Made by a program: the position numbers and the translations under genes
The notes under the pieces: generated by a model
Databases searched by the model: none
Told to the model about the DNA's origin: nothing
The model's input: the letters and a program-made list of their open reading frames with translations, nothing else
Source of the DNA: CAZFVY01 sp964522665
GTDB lineage: Bacteria; Verrucomicrobiota; Verrucomicrobiia; Limisphaerales; CAZFVY01
Assembly (NCBI GenBank): GCA_964522665.1
Contig: CAZFVY010000034.1
Location: 1-59,464 of the forward strand
Reading direction: 5' to 3'
Length of the DNA stretch: 59,464 nt
Shown: positions 1-10,100 of the stretch, piece after piece
How positions within the stretch are numbered: the first letter of the stretch is position 1
Layout: the number at the start of each line of letters is the position of its first letter

Positions 1-1
1 C

Positions 2-124
2 GTCGAAGCCGAGAGCGCCTACCGCGATCTCGACGCGACCAGCGCCAACGGCATCCAATACGTCCGCGATAACCTCTGCTTCCCCATCGCCGCTGGTTCG
101 TTCGAAGAGGGCATGGGAGCGTAA
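2..124 (+). CDS. 3' end of an unidentified gene (partial)
   Basis: Only the last 40 codons lie in the window; the frame is open from base 2 and stops with TAA at 122-124. The visible peptide is soluble-looking and mixed in composition, ending in FEEGMGA. It is too short for me to name a family. It is followed by a hairpin and then by a convergent gene. The open frame runs to the very start of the window, and its composition resembles the neighbouring genes, so a real gene end is likely. Confidence 0.5.
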   Translation, partial: VEAESAYRDLDATSANGIQYVRDNLCFPIAAGSFEEGMGA

Positions 125-150
125 GACTTCGCCGTGCGTTAACCAATGCG

Positions 151-176
151 GCCGGCTGGCCTCCGAGCAGCCCGGC
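151..176 (+). terminator. Hairpin downstream of the partial gene
   Basis: GCCGGCTG at 151-158 pairs with CAG-C-CCGGC at 168-176 (8 bp with one bulged C, 9-nt loop), followed by TTTGG. It lies between two convergent genes. There is no long T-run, so its role as terminator is inferred from position. Confidence 0.3.
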
Positions 177-256
177 TTTGGCTCATTTGGATGACTGTTG
201 CCGCGGAGTGGCTCGCCGGGTTCGGGGGGCGTTAGGCTGCCCGCTTCTGAGCCGCG

Positions 257-1960
257 TCAAGGCTTCTGCGTCGGTGAACGACTCTCAATCTCCTTCTGGT
301 ACTGCGCCGCTTCACCCTCTTTACCATGGTCTTTGGCGAGCGCCAGCGCCAACTGGTAAACGGTCAATAAATCGGGATAGTCGGGAAAGGTCCGCAGGAA
401 CTGCCGATAAAGCTCGAGCGCCTCTTCATCCCGATGAAAGGTCGTCAACAGCCGCGCCACTCCCAGCGTCACGCGAACCCGCTGTTGCGGCGTCGGGTTG
501 AGCGCGAGGGCCGGTATATAGGAATCGATCGCGTCCGCGATTTTGCCGCGCGAGTAATAAAGGTCGCCCAGCTTCTCCTGCAATACCGCGCTTTCCTTGG
601 TCAGCGGTTCGGCTTCCAGATAATCGATCAGTTTTTGCGGCGCCACGCCCGTGGCCAGATTCAGACCGACGACCCGGGCGTACGACCATTCGAGCAATTT
701 GCTTTTCCGATGGCGCAACTCCTCGTGCAGCAACGGCGGGCTTTTCTTGAACGGGTGATAAAGCGGATCGCCGATCACGGTCGTTTGCCATGAAAGCCAG
801 GCCTGGGACGCGTACGCCGCCTCGCCAAAACTAAATCCAAAGAACAGAATTCGACCAAAGAACGACTCCAAATCGGGCGTGCCGTCCAGATAAGGCTCGG
901 CCACGCTCCCCATCGTCGCCGTGGCGCCCTTGGCCAATAGCGGCCCGACCCAGAACTGGTTAGGCGTGCGAATCGCGCTGGCGCTAAAGGAGTACAGGTG
1001 GTACGCGATCGCCCCGGGCATAAACTCGACCACCGGCCGCGTGAAGGGACCCGAAACCTGCCCGTCGTACCAACCGGCGTAAAACGCGATCTGACTCATC
1101 GGATAGGACGCCGAAAACGTTTCCGGCTTCTCATCCAAAACCGTCTCGAAGCCCATCCGCCGGGTGTATTGCGCGGCGGCGCGAATCCAGTCGTCGCCCA
1201 TCTTGTAAGGTCCGTTGGTCAGGCCGCGCGCGTCGAAATAGGCGCGTCCCCACAGCCCCTCGTCTTCCGCTTGCATTGCCTTGTCCACTAACCCGCGCGC
1301 GATCTCCGCCGTCGGCCCGTCGAGGCGGCTCACGATCAGAATCCCGTTAGTCGGCTGGAGAAACGCGGCGTTCGTGATCCGGTAAAACGGACTCGGGATA
1401 GGCCCGGTCCAGAATTGCTTGACGTTGCTGCGCGGAAGAAGCGCCAAGTCGCTGTCCACCGCCGCCTCGTTTCGGCGAAGTTCCACCTGAATTTTCTCCC
1501 GCCCTTCCTCCGCCAAATTCGGGTCCTCCAGAATATGCGCGGGCACGCCGTAACTTAACACGGCGTAACGCACCTTCGATTCCTCGAGCGGGCCACTCGC
1601 GTCGTTCCCTTTTCCGCCTGCTGCGGCGCCCGGCCCCGCGGCAAAACGGAACAACTTCCGCGCCTGCAGCTCCCGGAGAAGCGGCTGTTGGAGCCCGGTC
1701 GTGAATTCGGCGCGAGTCATCGACTCGGTCACGGGCAGGTCAAAGCCGAAGATTTGATTGGTGGGGACCTGGCGTCGCTCCGAGTAATGGTCCGCCACGT
1801 CCTTGGATTCGGGCATCCTTGAATTGTACACCACGATTACCGATTCCCCCGACTCGGCCCCGGACCACGCCGGCCATGCCAAAAGCGCCAGCAAGACCGG
1901 ACCCCAACCGAGCGCGCCCAGGCGCCGCAGAAATCCGCTGTTCAACCGCTGTTCACTCAT
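257..1960 (-). CDS. TIGR03790 family secreted protein with C-terminal TPRs
   Basis: 567 residues. A signal peptide-like segment lies at about residues 10-36 (basic start, then a Leu/Ala/Trp-rich core ending at SGAE). The mature part opens with VIVVYNSRMPESKDVADHY, the start typical of the TIGR03790 family found in Verrucomicrobia, Planctomycetes and other environmental bacteria. Residues about 440-560 read as two or three tetratricopeptide repeats (for example LGDLYYSRGKIADAIDSY and DEEALELYRQFLRTFPDYP). The biochemical role of the family is unknown to me. Its ATG overlaps the stop of the upstream MBL-fold gene as ATGA (1957-1960), so the two are probably translationally coupled. Family call is fairly sure; function is open. 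Confidence 0.82.
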   Translation of the reverse strand: MSEQRLNSGFLRRLGALGWGPVLLALLAWPAWSGAESGESVIVVYNSRMPESKDVADHYSERRQVPTNQIFGFDLPVTESMTRAEFTTGLQQPLLRELQARKLFRFAAGPGAAAGGKGNDASGPLEESKVRYAVLSYGVPAHILEDPNLAEEGREKIQVELRRNEAAVDSDLALLPRSNVKQFWTGPIPSPFYRITNAAFLQPTNGILIVSRLDGPTAEIARGLVDKAMQAEDEGLWGRAYFDARGLTNGPYKMGDDWIRAAAQYTRRMGFETVLDEKPETFSASYPMSQIAFYAGWYDGQVSGPFTRPVVEFMPGAIAYHLYSFSASAIRTPNQFWVGPLLAKGATATMGSVAEPYLDGTPDLESFFGRILFFGFSFGEAAYASQAWLSWQTTVIGDPLYHPFKKSPPLLHEELRHRKSKLLEWSYARVVGLNLATGVAPQKLIDYLEAEPLTKESAVLQEKLGDLYYSRGKIADAIDSYIPALALNPTPQQRVRVTLGVARLLTTFHRDEEALELYRQFLRTFPDYPDLLTVYQLALALAKDHGKEGEAAQYQKEIESRSPTQKP

Positions 1961-2745
1961 GCTTCAAATTCAACCTTTAATCCGTCGTACGCCAGTTGCA
2001 CTCCCGGCGGCAGGTCCGCCTGGTCGAGATCATGATCGTAGTCGTGCGTTAAATGCGTCAGGAAGGTCCGGCCGGCGCCAATCCGGCGCGCGGTAGTAAG
2101 CGCTTCGTCCAGCGACATGTGGGTGGGATGCGGCGAACGCCGCAACGCGTCCAGCACCGCGACCTCGACGCCGCGCGCCTGCTCGACGACCGCCGCCGGG
2201 ACCTCTTTGCAGTCGCTCAGATAAATGAGCCGCCGGCGCCCGCCTTGGACGAAGAGATACCCGTTGGTCGTGATCTTGCCATGCGGCAACGCGAACGGTG
2301 TGATCTGGAGGTCGTTGAATTCGAACGGCCCGGTCACAATCCGAGGGTCAGGCACAAAATAGCCGGGCGAATGCGGACCGTCATGGAACGCGTAGAGAAA
2401 TACCCGCCGCAGATCCGTCATCGTCGCTTCACTGGCGTAAATGGGGAGCGCCTTCCCGCCGCGCAGATCACAGAAACGCCGGCAGTCGTCCAAGCCCATG
2501 ATATGGTCGGCGTGCGCATGGGTGAAGATCACCGCGTCCAGCCAGCGGATGTTCTCCCGCAATATCTGGGTCCGAAAATCGGGCGTGGTGTCCACCACGA
2601 TTTTCGCCTGGTCGGTCGCGATGTAAATCGACGGCCGCGTCCGGTGGTTTTTGGGATTGGCGAGGAATTCCGGCGGATAGTCTTTGGCGATCAGCGGCAC
2701 GCCCTGGGAAGTGCCCGAGCCTAGGAAAGTAAACGTGAAGCCCAT
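1957..2745 (-). CDS. MBL-fold metallo-hydrolase (PhnP-like)
   Basis: 262 residues, a full-length small metallo-beta-lactamase-fold hydrolase. The metal site is visible: HAHADH at residues 76-81 (H76, H78, D80, H81), the later Asp in LSDC and a final His in THLTHDYDHD. The N-terminus FTFLGSGTSQGVPLIAKDY is typical of the PhnP/cyclic-phosphodiesterase-like branch, which hydrolyses phosphodiesters in the cytoplasm with two metal ions. There are no phosphonate genes nearby, so a role in phosphonate metabolism is not implied. It heads a two-gene unit with the TIGR03790 gene (4-base overlap) and is divergent from recN, 84 bp away. Substrate unknown. Confidence 0.85.
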   Translation of the reverse strand: MGFTFTFLGSGTSQGVPLIAKDYPPEFLANPKNHRTRPSIYIATDQAKIVVDTTPDFRTQILRENIRWLDAVIFTHAHADHIMGLDDCRRFCDLRGGKALPIYASEATMTDLRRVFLYAFHDGPHSPGYFVPDPRIVTGPFEFNDLQITPFALPHGKITTNGYLFVQGGRRRLIYLSDCKEVPAAVVEQARGVEVAVLDALRRSPHPTHMSLDEALTTARRIGAGRTFLTHLTHDYDHDLDQADLPPGVQLAYDGLKVEFEA

Positions 2746-2829
2746 GCTGGCGCCGATTCAGTCAAAGTCATAATTTCTTTTGCCGAACCTTACCATAAAC
2801 GCCAGATTCAGCGAGAACGAATTTACGCG

Positions 2830-4503
2830 ATGCTAAACTCACTGCGTATCAAAAACCTGGCGCTGGTCACCGACCTCTCGGTCGAGCTGGAGCCGGGCTA
2901 CAACGCGATCACCGGTGAAACCGGCGCCGGCAAATCGGTTCTGCTCGGCGCGCTCAATCTGGTTCTCGGTGAACGCGCGGACCGCGCTCTCCTGCGCAGC
3001 GGCTGTGACCAGTGCCTGGTCGAAGCCGTGTTTGACGTCACCCGTTTGCGCGCCCCGCTCCGCGATTTTCTCGACGAGAACGGCCTCGAGCCGTGCGAGG
3101 CGGGACAACTTATTCTCAAACGCGCTTTCACCGCCGCCGGGACCAATCGCCAGTTCATCAACGGCACGCCCACCACCCTGACCGCGCTGGCCACCGTCGG
3201 ACGCTGGCTCGTGGACATGCACGGCCCCCACGATCATCAATCGTTGCTCCAACCGGCCCAACAAATCACGCTGCTCGACGCGTTCGGCGGCCTCGACGCG
3301 ACGCGCGACGCCTTCACCGAGCTGGTCCGCCAACGCGCCGGCGCCGAGGGCGAAAAAACCGCGCTCGTTGTGGACGAACGCGAATACTCGCGCCAGCTCG
3401 ACCTGTTGCGCTTCCAGGTCAACGAGATCCATCAGGCGAAATTGGACGCCGCCGAGGAATCGCGCTTGGAAGCCGATTACCGCCGCGCCACCAACGCCGC
3501 CCAATTGCTGGCCGCCTGCCAGTCGGCGCTGGCCACCCTCAATGACGACGAATCATCCCTGCTCGTTCGCGCCAACGCCCTCGGCCGGACGCTGCAGGAA
3601 CTCCAACGCCTCGACGCCACCGCGGCGCCCCTCACCGAATCGCACGCGCAAGCCGTCGGCGCCTGGCGCGAGCTGCTTCAGGAATTGTCGCGCTACGCCG
3701 ACCGCGTGGAGGTCGATCCCGCCCGCCTCGGAGAACTCGAGGAACGCATCAATTTAGTCCAGTCGCTAAAACGCAAATACGGCGCCACGGTCGCCGACGT
3801 GATCACTTTCGGCGACGAAGCGCGCCGGAAATTGGAGGACTTGGAAGGCCGCGAGGCCGCGCTGGCGCGAATCGACGCCAAACTGAAGAAATTGGACGCC
3901 GAAATCGCGCGCGCCGGACGCGAGTTGTCCGACCGTCGCCGCGCCGCCGTCCCCGGCTTGCGCAAAAAGGTGAACGAGCAACTCCGTGACCTCGGTTTCA
4001 AGCAGAGCCAATTCGACGTCGAGATCACGGCGGCGCCATCCGAACCGGGGCGAGCGCCCGGCCTGTCCGGCCTCGACCGCGTGGAATTCCAGTTTTCACC
4101 GAATCCCGGCGAGCCACCACGCCCTTTGCGAGCCATCGCCTCTTCCGGCGAACTCGCGCGCGTCATGCTGGCGCTCAAGACCGTGCTCGCGGCCGAAGAC
4201 CAGATTCCGGTCTCCATTTTCGATGAAGTGGACGCCAACGTCGGCGGCGAAACCGCGAATGCGGTGGGCGAAAAGATGCGCCAGCTCGGCGCGCGCCGGC
4301 AGGTGATCTGCATCACCCATCTGGCGCCGGTCGCCGCCCGCGCGGCGGCGCACTATCGGGTGACCAAGGAAGTCAAAGACGGCCGCACGCTCACCGAGAT
4401 TCAACGCCTGGATAAGTCAGAGCGGGTGGAGGAATTGGCGCGCATGTTGGGCGGGCAGACCGAAATTGCCCGGCGCCACGCCGCCGCGCTGCTGGCGGAC
4501 TGA
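2830..4503 (+). CDS. recN: DNA repair protein RecN
   Basis: 557 residues, the usual length for RecN, an SMC-like ATPase acting in recombinational repair of double-strand breaks. Walker A GETGAGKS is at residues 29-36, the ABC signature region ASSGELARVMLALK at about 436, and Walker B IFDEVDANVGG at about 460. Between them lie long charged coiled-coil stretches (about 150-370) around the hinge. ATG at 2830 gives the canonical start MLNSLRIKNLALV. It is divergent from the MBL gene and convergent with a DUF2007 gene, so it is probably monocistronic. No LexA-type operator was recognised in the 84-bp upstream spacer. Confidence 0.95.
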   Translation: MLNSLRIKNLALVTDLSVELEPGYNAITGETGAGKSVLLGALNLVLGERADRALLRSGCDQCLVEAVFDVTRLRAPLRDFLDENGLEPCEAGQLILKRAFTAAGTNRQFINGTPTTLTALATVGRWLVDMHGPHDHQSLLQPAQQITLLDAFGGLDATRDAFTELVRQRAGAEGEKTALVVDEREYSRQLDLLRFQVNEIHQAKLDAAEESRLEADYRRATNAAQLLAACQSALATLNDDESSLLVRANALGRTLQELQRLDATAAPLTESHAQAVGAWRELLQELSRYADRVEVDPARLGELEERINLVQSLKRKYGATVADVITFGDEARRKLEDLEGREAALARIDAKLKKLDAEIARAGRELSDRRRAAVPGLRKKVNEQLRDLGFKQSQFDVEITAAPSEPGRAPGLSGLDRVEFQFSPNPGEPPRPLRAIASSGELARVMLALKTVLAAEDQIPVSIFDEVDANVGGETANAVGEKMRQLGARRQVICITHLAPVAARAAAHYRVTKEVKDGRTLTEIQRLDKSERVEELARMLGGQTEIARRHAAALLAD

Positions 4504-4518
4504 ACTCCGGCCCGCCAG
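4492..4518. terminator. Hairpin spanning the recN stop codon, convergent junction
   Basis: Perfect 7-bp arms CTGGCGG (4492-4498) and CCGCCAG (4512-4518) enclose a 13-nt loop that contains the recN TGA; the right arm abuts the stop codon of the opposing DUF2007 gene at 4519. It could end transcription from both sides, although neither side has a U-tract. Confidence 0.4.
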
Positions 4519-4728
4519 TTAAAGCTCATCTTCCCGTTCCGCGTAAAACAGCCGGTGCGCCCGCTCGTAGTCGGCCTCCGGCACCCGCACCTCGGCGGGG
4601 CGGCTCAGGTCACCGTCGTCGGGTAGCTCGGGGTCCACGAAGGTTTGCGTGGCGATGATGCCGTGCTTCTCGAGCATGACCACCAGCATCTCGGCGTTCA
4701 CCACCGGCCCGGTATAAAACAGTTTCAC
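4519..4728 (-). CDS. DUF2007 domain protein (putative signal-transducing protein)
   Basis: 69 residues from a GTG start with GGAG about 7 nt upstream. The sequence MKLFYTGPVVNAEMLVVMLEKHGI followed by EVRVPEADYERAHRLFY matches the DUF2007 pattern: a small ferredoxin-like fold in which the first strand-helix reads 'acquire from protein, alter over the ligand' and which is annotated in Pfam as putative signal transducing protein. The substrate or partner is unknown. It follows the sugar isomerase-like gene by 13 bp and closes that operon. A second DUF2007 gene sits at 18038-18262, also near the end of an operon. Confidence 0.75.
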   Translation of the reverse strand: MKLFYTGPVVNAEMLVVMLEKHGIIATQTFVDPELPDDGDLSRPAEVRVPEADYERAHRLFYAEREDEL

Positions 4729-4741
4729 GCGGACGCTCCGT

Positions 4742-5704
4742 CTATTCGGTTCCGGCGACCAACGGGTCGAGCGTCCGTTTGGCGATCAGCAAACCGGTTT
4801 CTTCCAGATTCTGTCCCGCCTGGCGATCCACCCCCGCGGACTTCACGTCCTCGGGCTGCGGTCGGCCGTGGTCTCGATACACTGGATCATGCCAGCCTTC
4901 GATGTCCAGGTCTGAATCATATCCGGCCCGCAGCAAAGCGTGCACAATCTGCGCCCAATTCGATTGTCCCAATCCCACCATGCGGTGCTCGGCCACGCCG
5001 GGATGGCAAATCCCGTAACGCTCGAGCCGCGCGCGGTCGATGAAGGCGTCCTTGGCGTGGACGTGAAAGATGCGGGAACCGAATTTTTGAATGTTCTGCA
5101 GCGGGTCGATGAACTGACAAATCAAATGGCTGGCGTCCCATTCCAAGCCGAGGTTGTCGCAACGAGTCGCGTCGAACAAACGCTCCCACATCGCCGGCTG
5201 GGCCAGCATGTTGTACCCCATGATGGGCAAATGATAGGCGCACTGCGGGCAATGCTCGAACGCGATGCGGACGCCACGATCCGCCGCGACTTTCGCGATC
5301 GGCTCCCAAAACGCGAGCAATTGCGGTAAATACTGCTCGAACGGCCGGTAAACCAGATTGCCGCCCCGCTCGTTCAGCGTGGTTTCAATGACCGCGCCCG
5401 GAAACCCAGCCACCGTGCGGGTTCCGATATGGGCCGCCACCTCGATGGCGCGCAAGAAAGTCGCCCGGGCGGCGTCCGTCTGCCGTGGATCAAGGGGATT
5501 TCGGTAGAGCGCGGCCACGGCTGAGACGCGCAGGTTTCGCTCCCGGCACTCCCCTGCCACTCGCTCCGCGAAGGGTTTCCAGTCCGCTTGCTCAGGACCA
5601 GCCGGACTGTCCGCAAACCGAACCCATTCAATCGCGCCGAATCCGAGCCGGGCGGCCCACTCTAGGCGCACGGTCTCCGGGGTCGTTAATATTCCCACTC
5701 TCAT
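4742..5704 (-). CDS. Sugar phosphate isomerase/epimerase-like TIM barrel
   Basis: 320 residues, a xylose isomerase-like (AP endonuclease family 2) TIM barrel. Expected metal ligands are visible in order: Glu in AFEHCP, Asp and His in LEWDASH, His in HVHAKDA, and Glu in DIEGWHDP. Members convert or epimerise sugars or inositol derivatives in the cytoplasm. No signal peptide is present, unlike the homologue at 51127-52212. It lies 42 bp after the DEAD-box helicase gene and 13 bp before the DUF2007 gene. The exact substrate cannot be read from sequence. Confidence 0.85.
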   Translation of the reverse strand: MRVGILTTPETVRLEWAARLGFGAIEWVRFADSPAGPEQADWKPFAERVAGECRERNLRVSAVAALYRNPLDPRQTDAARATFLRAIEVAAHIGTRTVAGFPGAVIETTLNERGGNLVYRPFEQYLPQLLAFWEPIAKVAADRGVRIAFEHCPQCAYHLPIMGYNMLAQPAMWERLFDATRCDNLGLEWDASHLICQFIDPLQNIQKFGSRIFHVHAKDAFIDRARLERYGICHPGVAEHRMVGLGQSNWAQIVHALLRAGYDSDLDIEGWHDPVYRDHGRPQPEDVKSAGVDRQAGQNLEETGLLIAKRTLDPLVAGTE

Positions 5705-5746
5705 GCGAACCGGCGCCGCGGGAAGTGGCCCGTCACGCCGCGCGGC

Positions 5747-6985
5747 TTATCGGCGCCGACGCCGGGTTGGGCCGAAAAAGTAACCACCGCTCAGCCGCAC
5801 CCCGCGCATCTTGCGTTCGTGCGGCGCCGGCTGACCTGGTTTGCCTTCCTCGAAGATCGCGGTGTATTGGTAATTGAAATTCTCAAGCTTGATCCGCTCG
5901 ATCGGCCTCCCGATGAACCGTTCGATGGCCAGCACATGCTGCGAATCCTCCGCCACCATGATCGTAAACGCGTCACCGCTGGCCTCCGCGCGCCCGGTGC
6001 GCCCGATGCGATGGACGTAATCCTCAGGATGTTGCGGCACGTCGAAGTTGATCACATGACTGACGTTCGCGATGTCCAATCCGCGCGCCGCGATGTCGGT
6101 CGCCACCAGCACTTCCGAGCGTCCGTCGCGAAAATTCTTCAAGGCCTGCTCGCGCTCCCGTTGCGTCCGATTTGAATGCAAGATCGCCACCGCATGGTTG
6201 TTCTTGCGCAGCATCGCCCCGATCCGATCCGCGCGATTCTTGGTGCGGCAAAAGACGATCACGGAGTCGTATTTGACCCGCTCCAACAACTCGCGCAACA
6301 GGTCGGATTTCTGCATTTCCGCGACCGGATAAATGACGTGCTTGACCGTGTCGGCCGGCTGGCGGCGCGCGCCGATTTCGATGATCTCCGGCGACCGCAT
6401 CGCCCATTTGATCAGCGTCTCGATCTCGGGCGGGACCGTCGCCGAAAACAGCGATGTATGGCGGTTCCGCGGGCAACGCTCGACGATCCGCTTTACGTCG
6501 GGCAGAAAACCCATGTCCAGCATCCGGTCGGCCTCGTCGAGGACCAGGTACTTGACTTGATCCAGTTTGCAGTTTCCCTGCTGCAGATGGTCCAGCAGCC
6601 GTCCGGGCGTCGCGACCAGGATATCCACGCCGGACCGCAGGGCTTCGTTTTGCTTGCCGTAGCCGACGCCGCCATACATGACGGCAACCCGCAGGTCGGT
6701 GAAGCGCGCAAAATCACGTACCGCGGTTTCAACTTGGGCGGCCAGCTCTCGCGTCGGTTCCAGGATCAGCACACGCGTCGCCGGAGCGCGCTGCCCCAAT
6801 TGCGACAAAATTGGCAGCGCGAACGCCGCCGTCTTTCCCGTCCCCGTCTGCGCGCTGCCGATGACGTCCGTTCCCGCCATAATCAGCGGAATCGCCCGCA
6901 GTTGAATCGGCGTCGGTTCCGTATATCCCATTGCCTTAACCCCTTCCAGAATCGCTGGGGAAAGGCCAAAATTAGTAAAAGCCAT
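5747..6985 (-). CDS. DEAD-box ATP-dependent RNA helicase (RhlE-like)
   Basis: 412 residues from ATG at 6985, giving MAFTNFGLSPAILEGVKAMG, the Q-motif start of DEAD-box helicases; AGGA lies about 8 nt upstream. All core motifs are present: AQTGTGKT, PTRELA, VATPGR, VLDEADRML, LFSATVP, VIVFCRTKNRADR and HRIGRTGR. The short basic C-terminus ends FFGPTRRRRR, typical of RhlE-type cold-adaptation and ribosome-biogenesis helicases. An in-frame extension upstream to 7201 is rejected because it has no family-like sequence and runs into the divergent gene. It leads a run with the isomerase and DUF2007 genes. Confidence 0.93.
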   Translation of the reverse strand: MAFTNFGLSPAILEGVKAMGYTEPTPIQLRAIPLIMAGTDVIGSAQTGTGKTAAFALPILSQLGQRAPATRVLILEPTRELAAQVETAVRDFARFTDLRVAVMYGGVGYGKQNEALRSGVDILVATPGRLLDHLQQGNCKLDQVKYLVLDEADRMLDMGFLPDVKRIVERCPRNRHTSLFSATVPPEIETLIKWAMRSPEIIEIGARRQPADTVKHVIYPVAEMQKSDLLRELLERVKYDSVIVFCRTKNRADRIGAMLRKNNHAVAILHSNRTQREREQALKNFRDGRSEVLVATDIAARGLDIANVSHVINFDVPQHPEDYVHRIGRTGRAEASGDAFTIMVAEDSQHVLAIERFIGRPIERIKLENFNYQYTAIFEEGKPGQPAPHERKMRGVRLSGGYFFGPTRRRRR

Positions 6986-7052
6986 AACGCATCCTATCGA
7001 ATTTTCGCGTAAATAACTAGACATTTGTTCGCTGGCTGCTAAAGCGCGGCCA

Positions 7053-7066
7053 CGCTCGCGCGAGCG
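7053..7066. repeat. 14-bp perfect palindrome between divergent genes
   Basis: CGCTCGCGCGAGCG reads the same on both strands and lies in the 207-bp spacer between the helicase gene and the large glycosidase-like gene. Position fits an operator, but the spacer is CG-rich and chance is possible. Confidence 0.3.
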
Positions 7067-7192
7067 CGCGAGAGAGGTTTCGGACAACTCAAGCGTCCAA
7101 AGCAGAGGGCGCGCGACGCGGCGCCCATGGCCCGGAACCGCCTCGAAACCCTGTTGCAACGTTCGAATCAATCTTCCAACATCGCCGCTGAA

Positions 7193-10100
7193 ATGATCCA
7201 CCGTTGTAATGTCACAAACCGGCTAACCCTCGCCCTGGCGCTGGCCGCGGCGCTCGTAGCCCTCGGTCACGCCCCGCTGCTCGGCGCGCAACTGGATGTC
7301 GGCCCGTTCGCGACTCCATTGCCCGAAGGCCAAGGGTTCGTCTGGGATGATCCGCGCGAGATTCATTGGGTGGTGGCGCGGTTCAAAGGGCCTCCGCCGC
7401 CACCGGAGCGCTTGCGCGTCGAATACTGGGGCAGCCGCTGGCCCCAACAGCATCTGCCGAAAGACCGCGAACCGGGTGGCGGCGACGTCGGCTGGATGGA
7501 GTTGGGCAATTGGTATAATGGCGGCTGGCGGGTCGCCGACACCACCGCTGAAGTCGAAGGCAACACGGTCACGTTTTCCTTCCGCCCCGTCAACGCGAAG
7601 GAGTTCCCCGGCGTCACGAACTATCCAGCGCGCTTTCGTCACACGCTGAAACTGCGGCTCGCCTCGGATCGACCCCTCGCGGACCTCGAGCAAGTTCAGG
7701 CGCTCACCGACTCCCGGTTGGCGGACGGCGCCTTCCGGTTCGCCGGGCGAAAGCCATTCACCGAACTGCCGCGCCTGGAAGTGTTCAACGGGCGGCTCGG
7801 ATCCGTGGAGCGGACCGGCCCGTCAGAACTGCGAATCAAGCTGCAATTTGCGGTCAATTCCGACCCCAACACCTTCGACCGTACCCTGGTCACGTTCCAT
7901 CAAGGTAAGGACACCTTTACGGCCAAATTTGATGACTTGTTGGACGGCCCGCTCCTGCTGCCAATGTATGGCGCGGTGGTCTTGCCCGAGAGCGACGCGC
8001 GTGACTACGCGACGGTGACCGCCGAGGCGCTGGCTCGCGGCCGGAAAACGCTTTATGACCAGGTGGCCGAACTGCCCGAACAATCGTGGCGCGACGCTTG
8101 GGACGGCATGCCGCCAAAGAAGTCGCGCATCTGCTTCATCCTCGGCCTGGACGGCGGGCGCCAGCGGTTTCGCCTCAACAGCGATGGCAGCGTCTATTTC
8201 CGATGGAACGACGAGTACATGGAACACGCGCCCGGTCAGGAAACGCCGCGATTGGCGCTCGAAAAGGCGCCGATCCATGTGCGGTTCGATCTGCCCATCG
8301 AGCCGACGGAACGCCACATCGAAGATGAAAGCCTGCCGATCTGCGAAACGTCCTGGGAGACCAACGGCGTCCAAATCCACGAGACGGCGTTCGCGACGAT
8401 GCTGACCGGCTCGCAATTGACCGGACCGGTTCCGCCGGCGGACGCCTTCGCGGTCGCCTTGCTGCGTTTGACGCTCACAAATCCATCGAGCGCGCCGAAG
8501 ACGTTCACGCTGCCGGTCACCTTTGACACCGGCTCGCCTGAACCATTGCGGATCGACCCCAATGGCCTCGTCTGGCGCGGCGAACAGCTCCGTGGCCAGA
8601 TCACCGCCGACTCACCGATCGCGGCGCAAGTGGGCAAGGTCTATCCGTTCAGCTGGTCCCTGACGCCGGGCGCGACACGCGAACTGGTGGTCAAGGTACC
8701 GTTCGCCGTCCTGACCCGACCGGATGAGCAGGCGGCTTTGCAAAAGCTCGACTTCGAGCGCGAGCACGCCGCGGTGTCCGGCTATTGGCGCCGGCGGCTC
8801 GAGCCGAGCGCGCGGTTGATTACGCCCGAGCCGGTGTTGAACAACTTCTACCGCGCCGTCCCGAGCCATCTGCTGATTAATTGCGAGCGAGAGGTCAATG
8901 GAACCCGGCGCTTCGCCCGCGTGGGTTCGCTCAATTACGGCGCGTATGGCAACGAATCGTGCATGATGGTCGTCGATCTCGACCGCCGCGGGTATCACCG
9001 GGAGGCCGAGGAATGCCTCGACGCCTGGCTGCATTATCAGGGCACCGTCGGGCTGCCCGGTGATTTCGCCTCGACCAACGGGGTGCTTTACGGCGCGCAC
9101 GGCTACGAATCGGGCGGTTACAACCAGCATCACGGTTGGATTCTTTGGATGCTCGCCGAGCATTACCGGTTCACTCGCGATGACGCCTGGCTCCGAACGG
9201 CCGCGCCCGGGATTCGCGCCGGAGCCGATTGGATCATCCGCGAAACGCGGCGCACCGCGCAGCGGCACGACCTCTCCCGCGGCCTGCTGCCGGCGGGCGA
9301 CCTGGAGGACATTGGAGATTGGTGGACCTGGCTCTCGACCAGTTGCTACACGTGGCGCGGCCTCGACGCGGCGGCCTGGGCGCTCGAACAAATCCACGAT
9401 CCGTCCGCGCGGGAGATTCGCGCCGAGGCGACCCGCTACCATGCGAACCTGATCGCCAATTTCAAAGCCGCGTCCGAACGTTCCCCCGTGGTCCGCCTGC
9501 GCAATGGCGTCGCCGTTCCCCAAATCCCCTCTTATGTCGAGCGGCGCGGACGCAGTTTCGGGTGGATTTGTGAGACGCTGGAAGGCGCGGAGCATCTGCT
9601 GATCACCCGCGCGTTGCCACCGCGCGCGCCCGAGGCCGAGTGGATCGTCCGGGATTACGAAGACAACCTGTTCCTCTCGAATCAATACGGCTACACCGTG
9701 GACGATTTCGACAAGTATTGGTTCAGCCGCGGCGGGATGTCCATGCAGGCTTGTCTGCTCTTGGACGTTGAGCCGTACCTCTACCGTGACGACGTGAAGC
9801 AAGCCCTGCGCGCCCTATTCAACGCCCTCGCGGTAAACCACTTTCCAGACGTTCACATGAATACCGAACACGCGCTGCCTGAGATGGGGGATTGGCGCGG
9901 CGACCACTACAAGAGTTCCGATGAGGCTAACGTTTGCGGTTGGCTCCGCTATCTGTTCCTCCGCGAGGAAGGCGACGAATTATTGGTTGGCCAAGCGGTT
10001 CCGCTCGACTGGCTGAAAACGGGTCAACCTTGCGGCATCGAGCGGAGCGTGACCTATTTCGGCCCCGCGAGCGTAAGTTATATCACCCACGACGACGACG

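Noticed and set aside
7141..7192. GTTCGAATC resembling a tRNA T-loop
   Set aside because: No matching acceptor, D or anticodon stems surround it.
6986..7201. N-terminal extension of the DEAD-box helicase
   Set aside because: The Q motif starts at the ATG at 6985; the extension has no conserved sequence and overlaps the divergent gene region.
8612..9802. 396-codon open frame antisense to the glycosidase-like gene
   Set aside because: Composition is typical of an antisense shadow; the sense frame has signal peptide and barrel motifs.
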